DNA of 64,000 nt from the NCBI GenBank assembly GCA_958299035.1, contig CATQJL010000326.1, positions 5,284,232 to 5,348,231 of the forward strand. Reading direction: 5' to 3'. The stretch is from Cylicocyclus nassatus. Its lineage: Eukaryota > Nematoda > Chromadorea > Rhabditida > Strongylidae. The stretch's first letter is position 1, and the number at the start of each line of letters is the position of its first letter. Positions 46,837 through 57,944 of this stretch are shown here, piece by piece. Under the pieces are notes generated by a model. That model was not told the origin of the DNA. It worked only from the letters and a program-made list of their open reading frames with translations, and ran no database searches. The translations under genes and the position numbers were made by a program.

Positions 46837-46842
46837 AATAAA
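46837..46842 (+). terminator. Poly(A) signal AATAAA
   Basis: Twenty nucleotides after the TAG of the plus-strand exon ending at 46817, with an A-rich tract after it. Confidence 0.45.
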
Positions 46843-46997
46843 AAAAGAAAAACGAGTGTTTAAATTATATACAATTGTTGACTTCCTTAGCCGTTAAACC
46901 ACAGTATTAGGATAAGCAGGTTCCTCAAACTTCTTGAAGTGCTTGCTTACAATTTGCCTGAGTTTTCTTCATTTTTAGCTTTTTATTTTACATTTGT

Positions 46998-47231
46998 ATG
47001 AATGAAGATCAAAAAATGATATTTGTGTTAATATCAACACTGTTGTATCGAATTCACATTTCAGCTCCAGTTTCCTTTGAAAGTCTCTCTATGGTAATAG
47101 GTAAAGGCTTATGTCATTCGTGTCACATTTCTGATTTGATATTCGTTGATTCCCTCCAAAGCAGGCGTTTCAAAACAAAAATTTCAAAAATAGATAATAG
47201 GCTAACAATGGGCGAATTGAGAAGTCTGTAA
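46998..47231 (+). CDS. Candidate first exon or small ORF with hydrophobic leader
   Basis: The ATG lies 20 nt after a pyrimidine-rich acceptor (TTCTTCATTTTTAG), a layout that suits trans-splicing. The product begins MNEDQKMIFVLISTLLYRIH, a leader-like hydrophobic stretch. It can be read as 77 aa to TAA, or spliced at CTATG|GTAATA. No partner exon or domain is recognised. Confidence 0.28.
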   Translation: MNEDQKMIFVLISTLLYRIHISAPVSFESLSMVIGKGLCHSCHISDLIFVDSLQSRRFKTKISKIDNRLTMGELRSL

Positions 47232-47580
47232 GGATCTAAAAAGGCTAAGCTTTGAATTTTCTAAAACTTTCATTTGATCTTTTGTTTGAGATTTGATGTT
47301 TTGGTTTCGATTAGCTAATTGTGTAAATTTTGAATTTTTTGAACTCGTCATAGAAGCAGTGTAATATTCCTGCAGCTTCCCTCCCCCCCCCCCCCCCACC
47401 TCCCCCTCTCCTCGAAAAAGGAGGTTTTTGACTGCCGTTTGCAGCCTACTCAAAGGTCTTCGTTCAAGAGAAGAAAAACGCTGCAGCGCTGTTTTCTATA
47501 CTCGTCTAGGCTTTCTCATGAATAAATTGAAACACGCTTTCAACTTTTCGTTATGTGAGTAAGAAATCCTGAATTAATGT

Positions 47581-47668
47581 ATGTCATTGGCACACAATTG
47601 TAATTTATTTATTATTCGATTGCCGTCGATAGAGTCGTTAGATCGACACCCCCCGCCCGTGGTCTACC
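47581..47668 (+). CDS. Candidate coding exon ending at a GTAAG donor
   Basis: Starts at ATG and reads to VVY plus one nucleotide before GTAAGATC. The frame (SIESLDRHPPPVVY) is more GC-balanced than its surroundings. Without splicing it would run to TAG 47761-47763 as 60 aa. No homology is recognised. Confidence 0.25.
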
Positions 47669-48792
47669 GTAAGATCGAAGCAAGACTTGCCTCTATCATA
47701 TGCATTCTAGTTATCGCGACCCGTCGCATTCCTAGGCACCCATTGTATTTCTGGAACTGTTAGTCCTCCACAGAAAAAAAATTTTTATATCACTAAATGC
47801 AACATCTTTATTTTTGCTAGATTTTTTGGTTGATTATCAATTCTAGTTGAAAGTCTTGTGCATTATCTTACTGTAAGGAAAATAAAATTAATCTACGTAT
47901 TGGTCTCAGTTCCATACCTCCCCTGAGCTATCTCTCATTTCTATCCTTCTCCTTCTCAGTGAAGAAAAGAGAGTAGAATGATTTATTAGAGACTCCTATA
48001 AGAGAATGCTGTAGACTACATCTTATATGTTCCATTTATCTTCTTCTGACTAACGATTTTCTATGTTGTAAGTCTAGAATGAGTGTGTCCCATGGCGATT
48101 TAACTTTGATAAATTTACATTCATTTTTGTTTGTCCTATATCTCTAAGTCACTGCGTCACAACATAAAAATAATGTGCATCAAATTTAGTTTCTCCGTAT
48201 GTAGTGCAAAACTCAATTTGAAGAAGCTACTGTCAGCCAAAATCTTCCTAATTCATATCAGATTTACACCTTGACCCTGCTATGCAAGGTTTCTCAATGT
48301 CCTTCGTCGTGTTTTATTTTTCACTTCCCGTTATGTTTACACATGTTACTTTTGTAAATATCAAACTGGTAATTTGTGGCTATAAGTTTCCTGCTACTTA
48401 ACCATTAGTGAAAGTGGTTTTTGCGGCTATAAGTGAGAAATTCCTGCTACTCAACCATCGACTTCGGTGAAAGTTATAGTCGGTTGAAGTAGAAGTTTTT
48501 AAAAAGAAATACTTCTCGTCATGACTTGCTCGTAGGCTATGTAGTAGTGAAAATGAGCTAATGCATTGAGATCTACTAACTATAACAGTTTTCACCGCAC
48601 TTCAAAATACCAACATTGAGCGGAATTGTAAGTCTTCTCAGTGAAAGAAGGCAAAACCTGCAGTAACTTCGCTTCTGGGAAAGCTCGCAGACATTTCAAT
48701 AATTTTTGAACTGCTCCAGTTTACCCAACTAGATCCCTAAATTACCGTATAATTATCGTATCACTACAGTGATCTTTGTCAATTAACTTCAG

Positions 48793-48877
48793 CAAAGCAC
48801 CATTGGTTTCGGGTCTTGATAAAGTGCCAAGTGAGGTCGGTTTCCCACGCTCAGGTGGCTCGCATAAATCGCTCTAA
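48793..48877 (+). CDS. Candidate terminal exon
   Basis: After AATTAACTTCAG one nucleotide completes a codon, then APLVSGLDKVPSEVGFPRSG and a short tail run to TAA. A second acceptor (CCCACGCTCAG, about 48854) opens another protein-like frame. Upstream exons are unknown; the 47581 exon does not match in phase. Confidence 0.3.
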
Positions 48878-50764
48878 CGCGCCTCTCTCAACGACGAATA
48901 CCTCAAGTCCGAGCGGAGCGATCTAATTTATGATGGTCATTCACTTATTTGTATCCTACGTCATTTCTTTTTTCACCCGTTTCGTTGGTACATATCTAGA
49001 TCAAGTAATTTCCGCTGTACAGATGATTTCACTTCTTTTGAAAATCAAAATGGACAGTTTCGGCCACATTTAGGAGCATAAAACTGCTGATCATGCAACT
49101 AGTGCTAAGCAAATGCGATATGGCTTTCTCCTTCATTCGATTAGTAATTACTCACTAAGACTTCTGGAAACTACATGTTCAAAAAAGTGCTATAATATCC
49201 TCGCTGGACAAGTCCATTCTTGACTTACAAAAATCACTGTCGTAAAAGAAATGAATAAACAGCTAGAATTTTGTTTCCGAGCTCCTATCAAAAATTTTTG
49301 AGCTTATAAGATTACCGCATAATTCAAAATATCCTTGTCTAAGGAATTAGAAAATTGTAACACTTTGCAGATGATGTAGTTTTTCTTGTTCTTCAAAACC
49401 CAAAGGATATAATTACGAACATTGTATCAATTTCTTAAATATTTTGTTTTTTCTTGTGTCTTTGAAACGATACAAATTTGACTCTAAGATGTCATGTGCT
49501 CACTATTTACCAGCAGAAAATTTTTGCAAAATCATAGCAACATGAGAGAACCTGATCTTATTCAAAATCTGGCTTTCTTCAATGAAATTCTCGTAAAGTA
49601 TCTTCATGTCCGAAAATTTGCTGAAGAAGTTTCTAAGTGCTTAGTCAAAACAACGAGCTGTGAATTCTCACAATGACTCAGTCTGTGAGTTTGCGTGCTG
49701 CTCAAGTACTTCAAAGAACTGACGCTGACATCCTTTTTGCACTGTTTCAACGAACAACACAAAGTTTGGAATAAGTACATTTTGTATTAGCAAACAGCAA
49801 AAGAGTCTGAAAATAGAAAGTCATGTTCGAAAATAGGTATTCTAATATGTTTGCCAGAAGAACCTAATAATTCCAATATTGGCATGAGCAGAGAGTTGGA
49901 TGGGAAAGGATACAATCAGCAAGAATAATTCTGGCTGCATCAAAATTCCGATGTTTTCGTTTTATAAATAGTCGAATAGAGAAAATTTACCCTTCTAACT
50001 ATGAACTACTAACTTATTGGCTGCTTTGTGTAAAATAAACACGTGGTCTGTTAGAGTGGCCAATGAATGATTGAATTTGAGCAAAGCAAATACGAAACTC
50101 TAGAAATTCAAATAGCTCTTGTTCAGACAAGATTTTTATAGTCTGAGTTTTCCATCTTCCTGCACCATCACTCGATCAAAAATCAATCTCTCTCAAGTAC
50201 CTCTCCAGTATCAAGAATATCTAGTCTCTCTCAGTATCAAGATTTGGATTACTCTTGAAAAACTCATTTAGTAATTTTTAGGTATCATTTCTTCGCCTAC
50301 ATGACTTGGTAGTTCTATTTCCATTTTTACAGTCATTTATGTGAAGAGTTTATGCAGCTCTTCGCGCAAGGACCGATCATTACCACTTTACTTTTTTATT
50401 TTTATTCATACTTGTTATATCTACAGTTATGACTGTTGCGAATGTATTTAGCTAACCGTAGCTATCATCTTCCTTGCCTTTCCTGTCTATTGTTCTGCTC
50501 AGAGCGTAAATGACGGACAAAACTATGCGCACGAGCAGTTCGTCTTGCGCGCTCCGAGCGCTGACAAGACCCCCGTCCGCGTCTTGCATATTCCATACAA
50601 ATACATTCTACTGACTCAGAGATGTCTTACTCTTGACGAATTGTGTTATATCAGCATCATTTCTGATCATTCAATTATTTAACAATTCATGACATCATTT
50701 TTATCGTTTTGAGTAGCGTCATATTACGTCAAAAACACAAACTACGCTAGCCTCCTCTTCTCCA
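48878..50764. other. Upstream region of the FGF gene; one weak exon
   Basis: A frame at 49514-49676 after TTTACCAG contains REPDLIQNLAFFNEILVKYL and could be a plus-strand terminal exon, unsupported otherwise. A GC-rich patch at 50520-50590 with two CGTCTTGC copies lies about 200 bp upstream of the FGF start and may be promoter sequence. Confidence 0.25.
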
Positions 50765-50766
50765 GG
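50745..50766 (+). promoter_or_regulatory. Probable spliced-leader acceptor of the FGF gene
   Basis: CCTCCTCTTCTCCAG ends at 50764, fifteen nucleotides before the ATG at 50780. No coding exon pairs with it upstream. This fits nematode trans-splicing. Confidence 0.5.
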
Positions 50767-50779
50767 ATGATGTGAGAGC

Positions 50780-53700
50780 ATGAGCATCCGGCTCGAGTCT
50801 ACAACAAAATTGAAATTGTTATGGTAAGCGATGATACCCAATAACCGCCAAATTCAAATTTTCACTCTAACCATTTCAGCAGCTTGCTTCTATCTTTCAT
50901 TATCAATGTTGATTGTCTCACAATGAGCACTGGAGAGACTCGATGGCAACTTTTTAATCATTGCAGTAATGCAATGCTTCAAACCTATTTAGGAAATATC
51001 AATGCACGTGGATCCTCATTAAGATTATGTCTCAGTAAGTTTCGTCTCTTTTTTTTCAAGGTCTCATCTCCTAAAGTGCTGGCGTAGCATATTTGCTAAC
51101 AAAATACACTTCATCAACGGCAATGAGTCACTAATTTAAACAAGAGTCAATCTCGCTTTGTTTAAAACTAGTTGATGAGTACTTAACGATGCAAATTTTC
51201 GTAAGCGCGGTGTAAGTTGAACTATTAAAGGGCTCAGGTGCTATGGGTAGCCAACTGAATTTACCATTGTTTTGTAGAAATTCATTCACAATGGCAAAGT
51301 ATTTCACAAAAGAAACAATTTCTGATAAAAAATTTATTTTAACCAAGTATCAGTTTCATCCTATATTTTATGGTTTTCTCAAGTTATTTGAGATGTTATA
51401 AAATATAAAAAAGTTCATTACCAAGAAAGTGCACAAATGCGAGAGTAGAATAACTTACAAGACAACTAGCATTTTTTTGTATTTGAAAATAATGCAGCCG
51501 GTTTCAAATCTAAACACACTTTTGTGCTTCTGCAAGATCCCAAGAAATGTTTTATTTTTCAAAAAAACGTCTGTACTATTCCTTGCATTTGTACCAACTC
51601 CATTCTATCGTAATCTGACACTAACTCCATCAAGTCTGTCATGTTCGGCAATATCTATCTCAAATCTAAGTGCTTATCAAATTCTCAGTAACAGCCAACT
51701 GGACCTTAGCTAAACTCTCAAAGTTTTCTTTCCTTTTATCTTCAACCTCCTTGTAAAATAAATAGTTGGTCTTTTGTTTATAAACCAGCTTGGAAATTTG
51801 TAGCACCTATAAGACGTATAAAAGTAAATATATGAACGATTTATATTTCTGTCATCTCTAATGATGCCATATAAAATTTCATTTCTTAAAAAATTTCCAG
51901 TAAAACGGTAAGAGTACCTTGCTAAGGCAGACTTAAAATGAGTTCTTACTCTTCCTTCCTTAGTGAGGAGTTCCGGGAATCTTAGAACTCATTTTAACCT
52001 CTGTCTAAGGGAAGGAACAAAGCGAATTAATGATGCACCGTGTTCTCACAAAAATGTTTTGAGAGGTATCTTTACTTATAATTTAGATCACACTTTTGAA
52101 CGTTCTCCTTCCCATTATATTTTATTTACTCGTCGCTTCTCTTGTGCAACAACATCTCTAACTGATTCAATAACATTCGTTTTATGACCTTCCTCTTAAT
52201 CCAAGAATATTTTGAGATCCAAGTTCTTGCCAGTAAAAATCAGTCCATAAGTGCAAACCGAAGCTAGCGGTGACCTCAAACCTCTTGGAGTTCACTTCTG
52301 CTCATGGTCAAACAGAGTTGTGCAAATGCACTATATGATTGAGATAAACAAAGCGTGGGATTCTGAGAGTTTCGATAAGGCCTGAGCAATAGCACAGAAA
52401 GATCTTTTGTAAAAAATGCGAAAAAAACTCGTTTATTTAGCCTCATAAGCTTTCTCATAATTATTCCAGTCTTAGCTCAGTTCACAAATTCGGTTTTTTC
52501 TCGAAACTACCAATCAATCTGTCCTAGTTCTGAGACAGAAAAGGCGTGGTGACGAGAGCGGAAAAGAAGAAAGTAGAGTTTAGAAAAAGCATTGCGGAAA
52601 AGTTTTCTCTTGGTGTTCGAATTTGTATTCCAACTTTCAATGATATCGAAATCGGAGCTCAGAATTGGCCATTGACGACAATGACACATAGAAACCTTTG
52701 CAGCACATTCTTTCAAAACTGCAAGTGTGATTTCATGCAAAAAGTACAGGGTGGGGCAAAAGTCTGGGAGCCTAGTACTTTTTCAGATAAAATCAGAAGG
52801 AAAGTGCCTAGGAACAAAAAATTCGGTGCACACATAAATCGAACCTTTACTAATACAGCGCTGCTTTCAAATTTTGAGATTGCCTCTTCTGTCTTCAAAG
52901 CAGCCCTTTGAAATCTTGGCGAGTCCGCCTGTCGTGGCACGCAGACAGTCGTGATGAAATTCGTCCCACGCCTTTACGATAACTGTTTATTTCACCAGGC
53001 AAATATGCGGTGTGAGAGAGCAAGCTTTTGGCTACAACGCACTGCAAAGAAATTTTTTTTCGCAGGTTTAGGAAAAAAATTCTAGAATTTTAATTGAAGG
53101 CAAGTGTACTTGTATACTGGAAATCTGGTTGCGATTGCGAGAACGGGAGCGAAGAATCGTAATCTAAAAAATACTGAAATTGCTTGATCGATCGAACTCA
53201 AGTACATGCTTGCATAGAAGACTCATGGAAAGAATATAGCCTAGAATTCGGTGCCTGCTGTGCTCCTATAGCTTTAAAATTTATTTTAAAGAAAAATGGC
53301 CGCTGGCACGCAGGTAGTATACACAAATTTTTATTTTGCGTTTTCAAAAGAATACTATCTGACAAACGCAACGGCTAAGAATTGATAGCGCGAAGTCTCC
53401 TCTACATTATACGCATCGAAGTGCTCTAGAATATCTACTGTATCGTTAGTTACGAAATAAGTTGTGAAGAACAAAAATTTCTATTTTCTCGTTTTGCAGA
53501 GCACTTGTTTGACAAACCCAACTCCTACAAAAACATATAGCAAGCATTTTCAGCCAGCCAAAGTGTGTTTTGTAGAGGATGATCGCAGCAACATGTGGCA
53601 CAAATTTGGAGTCAAAATCGTCGGTAGTTTCTTGATTTACAGCACTGCAAAGTAGGCTCCCAGACTTTTGCCCCACCCTGTAGTAGTTTTAGACCGATGA

Positions 53701-56284
53701 AACTCCTTCTATTGAAAAAAAAAAGCTCAAAAAATCTGCATTATTGCTTGAATTTATTAAAGGTAGCCATCCTCTATACCCAAATTGTGAGGAATGTGCA
53801 AACGACTCAGTTCGAATTATTGACTAGATTTCTTTTATTTATAAATACTAAACTCTACATTGAAAATTAGGCTGTTAAGCATTTTTACTTGAACAGTCTT
53901 CCACATGGAAATAACGCATAGAATGTAATAATGATTTCGAGTAACATAGTTGCAAAACTCAGACTTCGAAAATTTATGTTCTCACTTGTTAGATGTCTCA
54001 TTTACTTGCATTTTGAGAAAAACCCACTTTGGATGGTTTAGAAAAACCCTTCACATCTCAAAAGAGCACTTCATCTTTATTTCATAGCCATATTTTCTAG
54101 TTCCGCAGCATTTCGCCTTTGTTACGTTTGCCCTCAATGTTCCTCATATCATTGAAAATGAAATACAGTACGAAATTTATGATTCGAAGATTTATGATTT
54201 AGATCTTACGAGCGGAGTTTGCTCATAAAATTTCAATACAGTCTCCTTCCAGAAAATTTTAACTTCAATTCATAACTTCAATATACTACTTACAAAAACT
54301 GTAACTTGTTCAGCTTTTCAAAATTTTAGTTTCTGCTACTGAGCGAGTCTGCTAAGAAGTACTTCTGGGAATCTGGCCTCGTTTCCATTACTATACCTGT
54401 GTATTTCAGCTGACTTTAATGTCAAAGTGAATCGTCTGGGTATGCTTCAGCTCCAGCACGCCCAATCAAGAAAGTACGTGTGTTTCAATCGACGGAAACG
54501 GGTGACTGTACGTGTGAGTGGACTTAAGCCGTTATCTCTGTCTTTATCTACCGCCATCATATCTACACTACGGTATCTTAATCCATAAGGCGGTCCGGCG
54601 GCGATTGTACGCTGCCGACGCGCGCGGATTATCCGCAGCGCATCGGCAGCGAAGAAGAAAGACCTCGACATATATGCAACCCGTTGATTATATGCATATA
54701 ACGGCGCGAAAATATTAGCGTAGATGTGCTTATTATAGGTGGTTAAAAACATCACATTAGAGCGCGATTTGTAGTACTGAAGAAAGTCATAGAGAAGGAC
54801 GCACGCACACGCCGTGTTCCTCGCGCTCCGAACACTCGTTTTTCGACGGCCAATTTGTCGGCATCCGCACAATGCCGACGCAAGAAGCAACGGCAGCGAT
54901 TGCGCTGATGCGCTCCGACGAACTCGTCCTAACGGGGCTTAAGCGTTTTGTAACCGATGATTTTGTCAAAATATGTATCACACGCTGAGATCTGAAGAAA
55001 ATTGGAGCTGAATTTGTTATTCCATTCAGTGAACGCAGAGATTCCAGCTATCTATCATTGATATCAAGAAGTTGGCAATCGCCTTTTATCAGGAAGATGT
55101 GTCAGAATGCACACATTCATACCGTATACCTACCGTACACCTGCTGTACGATATTTGTATCACCCAAACACGAGTTTTTAGCCGTACCTTACATGACACC
55201 AAAGAAGTTTAGGCATTCTCTTTCTAATGATTGTAGCTTTCAAGAGTGAACATATTGAGACCGTACACCTACCGTACACATATTTTACCATATTTTTTAT
55301 ATCAAACATCAAATCACGCGAGAGATTCGTGCTGTCTAACGCTTGACACTGAGAAGATTTTGGCATTGCTTTGCTAAAAGGTAGTATAAGATGCGGAATG
55401 TGCACACTGTAGCCGTGCAGCTACCGTACACCTACCGTACACCTACAGTATTCCTATCATAGCTGAAAGAGACACTATGAAATACACCATGAATGTGATG
55501 TACTTTTTATTTAAACTGGATTGGTGGCTGGAAGGCGGGGCCTTGACGCCTAATCAGGCTAGGAAATGATCAAAGAGTACGTTCGCGGGAGAGACAAAGA
55601 CTGCGTTGCGGATGCGAGCGGTCGCCTTCTAGCCGCCAGTCCGGTTAAATCATGGGGTAAATTTTCGCAATTCTTCATATAATGAGTAACGCACCACCTA
55701 TTTTTTTCCTACAAAAATTTGCGTAGATTTTTAGGGAAGAAACGCTGTGTCAGTGTGTTGTACAAAAAAAAAGAATGATGCAAATTCAATCTAGATTTCT
55801 TCAAATTATTTAACCATAAATAATGTCTATTGTTCAGCACATCATACTGTCCAGATTTATATAAACCATTCAGATTGAAGGTGACAATATAAGATGTTTC
55901 TTCATCGAACGGTTAAATGAGCAAGGTTACACGGAGATTGAATCCGCTTGGGAACCTGGCCTATTCCTTGGTACGGCAATTCAACAGTCAAGTGGTATAT
56001 ATTTATCGCATTTTTTTCCAGGTTTCAACAAACGTGGACGTTTTCAAGATCCAACCACATATCATAAGAAACGGAAGTGTTTCTACTGGACAAAATCAGA
56101 GCGATTCGTGCCAAACTCAGAACTACATCGATGTGCACGACAGCAGAAGAAGAAATTGAATCACAATTTGACAACAATGCCTTCAGAGAGTTTTTATCGT
56201 AACATGGCGCGTGAACAGCTCTTGCAGAGAATTCGAGCCACTGAAGATGGACCTTATAACATAAAAAATTTTACCACATTGTAA
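50780..56284 (+). CDS. egl-17: Fibroblast growth factor ligand, EGL-17-like, five exons, 218 aa
   Basis: Secreted FGF that would signal through the single nematode FGF receptor (E. G. L.-15 type). Exons 50780-50823, 50880-51034, 54410-54507, 55874-55970 and 56022-56284 agree in phase and give 218 codons plus TAA. Residues 1-29 form a signal peptide (basic start, then LLCSLLLSFIINVDC). The beta-trefoil core is recognisable from FGF landmarks: RKYVCFNRRKR at 87-97, CFFIERLNEQGYTEIESA at 107-124 (the C-x-F-x-E...Y block), and FLGFNKRGR at 130-138 followed by a basic stretch. The C-terminal 60 residues are basic and helical. The small size and leader favour EGL-17 over the longer LET-756; that choice is an inference. 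Introns 2 (3.4 kb) and 3 (1.4 kb) hold a transposon and tandem repeats. A GTAAGA overlapping the stop could extend the gene. Confidence 0.9.
51922..52010. repeat. Short foldback in FGF intron 2
   Basis: CTAAGGCAGACTTAAAATGAG pairs with CTCATTTTAACCTCTGTCTAAGG around a loop of about 40 bp. Probably a small MITE or remnant. Confidence 0.6.
52747..53680. mobile_element. Tc1/mariner-like non-autonomous element, 934 bp, in FGF intron 2
   Basis: Starts CAGGGTGGGGCAAAAGTCTG and ends with its reverse complement, flanked by TA on both sides. It is the uninterrupted counterpart, in opposite orientation, of the element at 31843-34143. The 121- and 63-codon frames inside it show no transposase motifs. 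Confidence 0.88.
54611..54650. repeat. GC-rich perfect-stem hairpin in FGF intron 3
   Basis: GCTGCCGACGCGCGCGGAT and ATCCGCAGCGCATCGGCAGC pair over nearly 19 bp with almost no loop. It lies in a GC-rich block (54530-54960) unlike the AT-rich surroundings. A 147-codon minus-strand frame (54890-54447) overlaps it and FGF exon 3, and is taken as a by-product of the GC content. Confidence 0.6.
55059..55460 (+). repeat. Three degenerate tandem units of about 140-160 bp in FGF intron 3
   Basis: Each unit has an AAGAAGTT(T)GGCA-like start, a GTG...CACA block and ends in clustered CTACCGTACAC motifs (near 55128, 55262 and 55420). The units are diverged, so the expansion is old. No coding frame is conserved. 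Confidence 0.7.
55514..55646. repeat. Inverted repeat with GC-rich core in FGF intron 3
   Basis: AACTGGATTGGTGGCTGGAAGGCG pairs with CGCCTTCTAGCCGCCAGTCCGGTT, with purine-transition differences that would still pair as G-U in RNA. The loop is about 85 bp. It may be a MITE or a structured RNA. Confidence 0.6.
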
Positions 56285-57704
56285 GATACTCTTTTTAAAA
56301 TTTTACTACCAATCATCACTTCATATCTCAGTCACAGAGCTCACTAAATTTTATTTTTGAAACTTAACTTCTGATTTCTTCGAAGCACAACTTTATAGTA
56401 ATTATTTGATGTTGTGACATGTGTTGTGGTAATTTTTATTATACGTATTTTCGTTGATCTACTCATATGAAGAAATTTCCTACCAATCTCCTTTCAGGCT
56501 TTTGTTTTTTTTCTCCATTTATAGGCATTTTATAACTAATTTTATCCTTCTGTCCTCATTCACATTGCCCCTTTATTGTTTGTTTTCTATCACATTCAGT
56601 GAATGCACTTTGCTCAGATGTTTTTTGCCTTACCATTTCTTTTATAGATATAATAAAATACGGACTATATTATATAGCTCTTTTTCTTATGTAAAGCTTG
56701 CAAGATGCATGGGAACTCCTAGGAAAGAGTGAAACAAAAAGGCGATAATTTAGCATAAAGTCCAAGTCATGAGTCTACCTACAACCCGCAGAGCTTTTTT
56801 CTTTTCAAAACTCTAATAATTTGTCTTATGTTTGTAATTGGATACAATTTCTTTACAACTTCTATTCAGAAAAATGTCGCTCCGCTGCTTCTCTCCCACT
56901 CTCATGTAAAGAATAATCTCGAAAAAAAAAACGCAGTGCTGGATTCAAAAAGATTCTTGTTGGTGTTTTTTTCAGACCTATGCATATAGGCTATTTGACT
57001 TTTGACAGTCCAAGAACATGTCTTCTTCAAACTGATTTATGTTAAGCCCAAAATAACAGCTCAAATCAACTTTACCCTCACACCTTCACAAGTCTTTTTT
57101 GAATTTTGGAAGGAAATGAGTGGTTATATCTTTGACAAATATAAAATGGCTAGCCCTAAACAACTTTTCATTAAGATAGCAACAAGATGTATCATATGTC
57201 ATATCTACTATTTACCTTTACTCCATGTCAGGCACATCCGAATGTTCTGGATCTCGATCGGGCAAATCTTAGCAAGTGGACTTTGTGATATCTGAAGGCC
57301 TTAACTAAGCCACTACTGTTACTTCACTGTTACTGACAAGCATAAACAGCAACCCATAGTTCATTCGTGTACGAGAAATAGAACTGTAGACTTAAGCCCA
57401 TTAATGTAATAGAGCACTCTGATTGGTTCGCCTGAAATTTACGGATTTAGCCAGAATTTCGATTTAAATATCTGGACCAAGAATATCATAAAAGCAATGA
57501 GTCAAGCAATTTATTGAAGGTCTTTCACAAATAAAGGTTAGATATCCAGATGTGCCTGGACATTTCCTTGGAAGCACTAAAAACTGTCCTTACTACAACA
57601 CGTACATATTTACAGTGAAACCATGCAGTAAAAAAGCAACTCAAAACTTCTCAAAATCGAATTTTTCGCAAATTTGTCTTTTTTTTATTGTTTGTTACAG
57701 CATT
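56285..57704. other. Downstream of FGF; no supported gene
   Basis: AT-rich. A plus-strand frame at 57002-57295 (97 codons) follows a fair acceptor but has no donor in a useful phase and no recognised domain. Confidence 0.3.
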
Positions 57705-57944
57705 GCAAATCTTTGTCCAATAATTATAGTATTACCACTTCGAGAAACACTTGCAGAAACTTTTTACGCGAGGAAACTCACTTTTCTAGCGGAGCTTTTT
57801 TGTGCCCAATGGCACAATTTGCATGCCAATGATGACAATGTCAGCATTTTTAGTAGAAAAAATTACATGGAGCTTTTCAACGTGCTCGCAATCCCTAAAA
57901 TACATCCATCCAAATACTATTCAAACTTGTTCTGCTTTTCATAA
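57705..57944 (+). CDS. Weak candidate terminal exon
   Basis: A strong acceptor (TTTTTTTTATTGTTTGTTACAG) precedes a frame reading VLPLRETLAETFYARKLTFL and on to TAA 57942-57944. The same frame is open upstream to 57552, giving 130 codons in all. No domain and no partner exon. Confidence 0.25.
   Translation, partial: ANLCPIIIVLPLRETLAETFYARKLTFLAELFCAQWHNLHANDDNVSIFSRKNYMELFNVLAIPKIHPSKYYSNLFCFS

Noticed and set aside
54447..54890. 147-codon minus-strand open frame
   Set aside because: It runs antisense through FGF exon 3 and a GC-rich island with hairpins; there is no domain and no splice borders, so it is explained by base composition.
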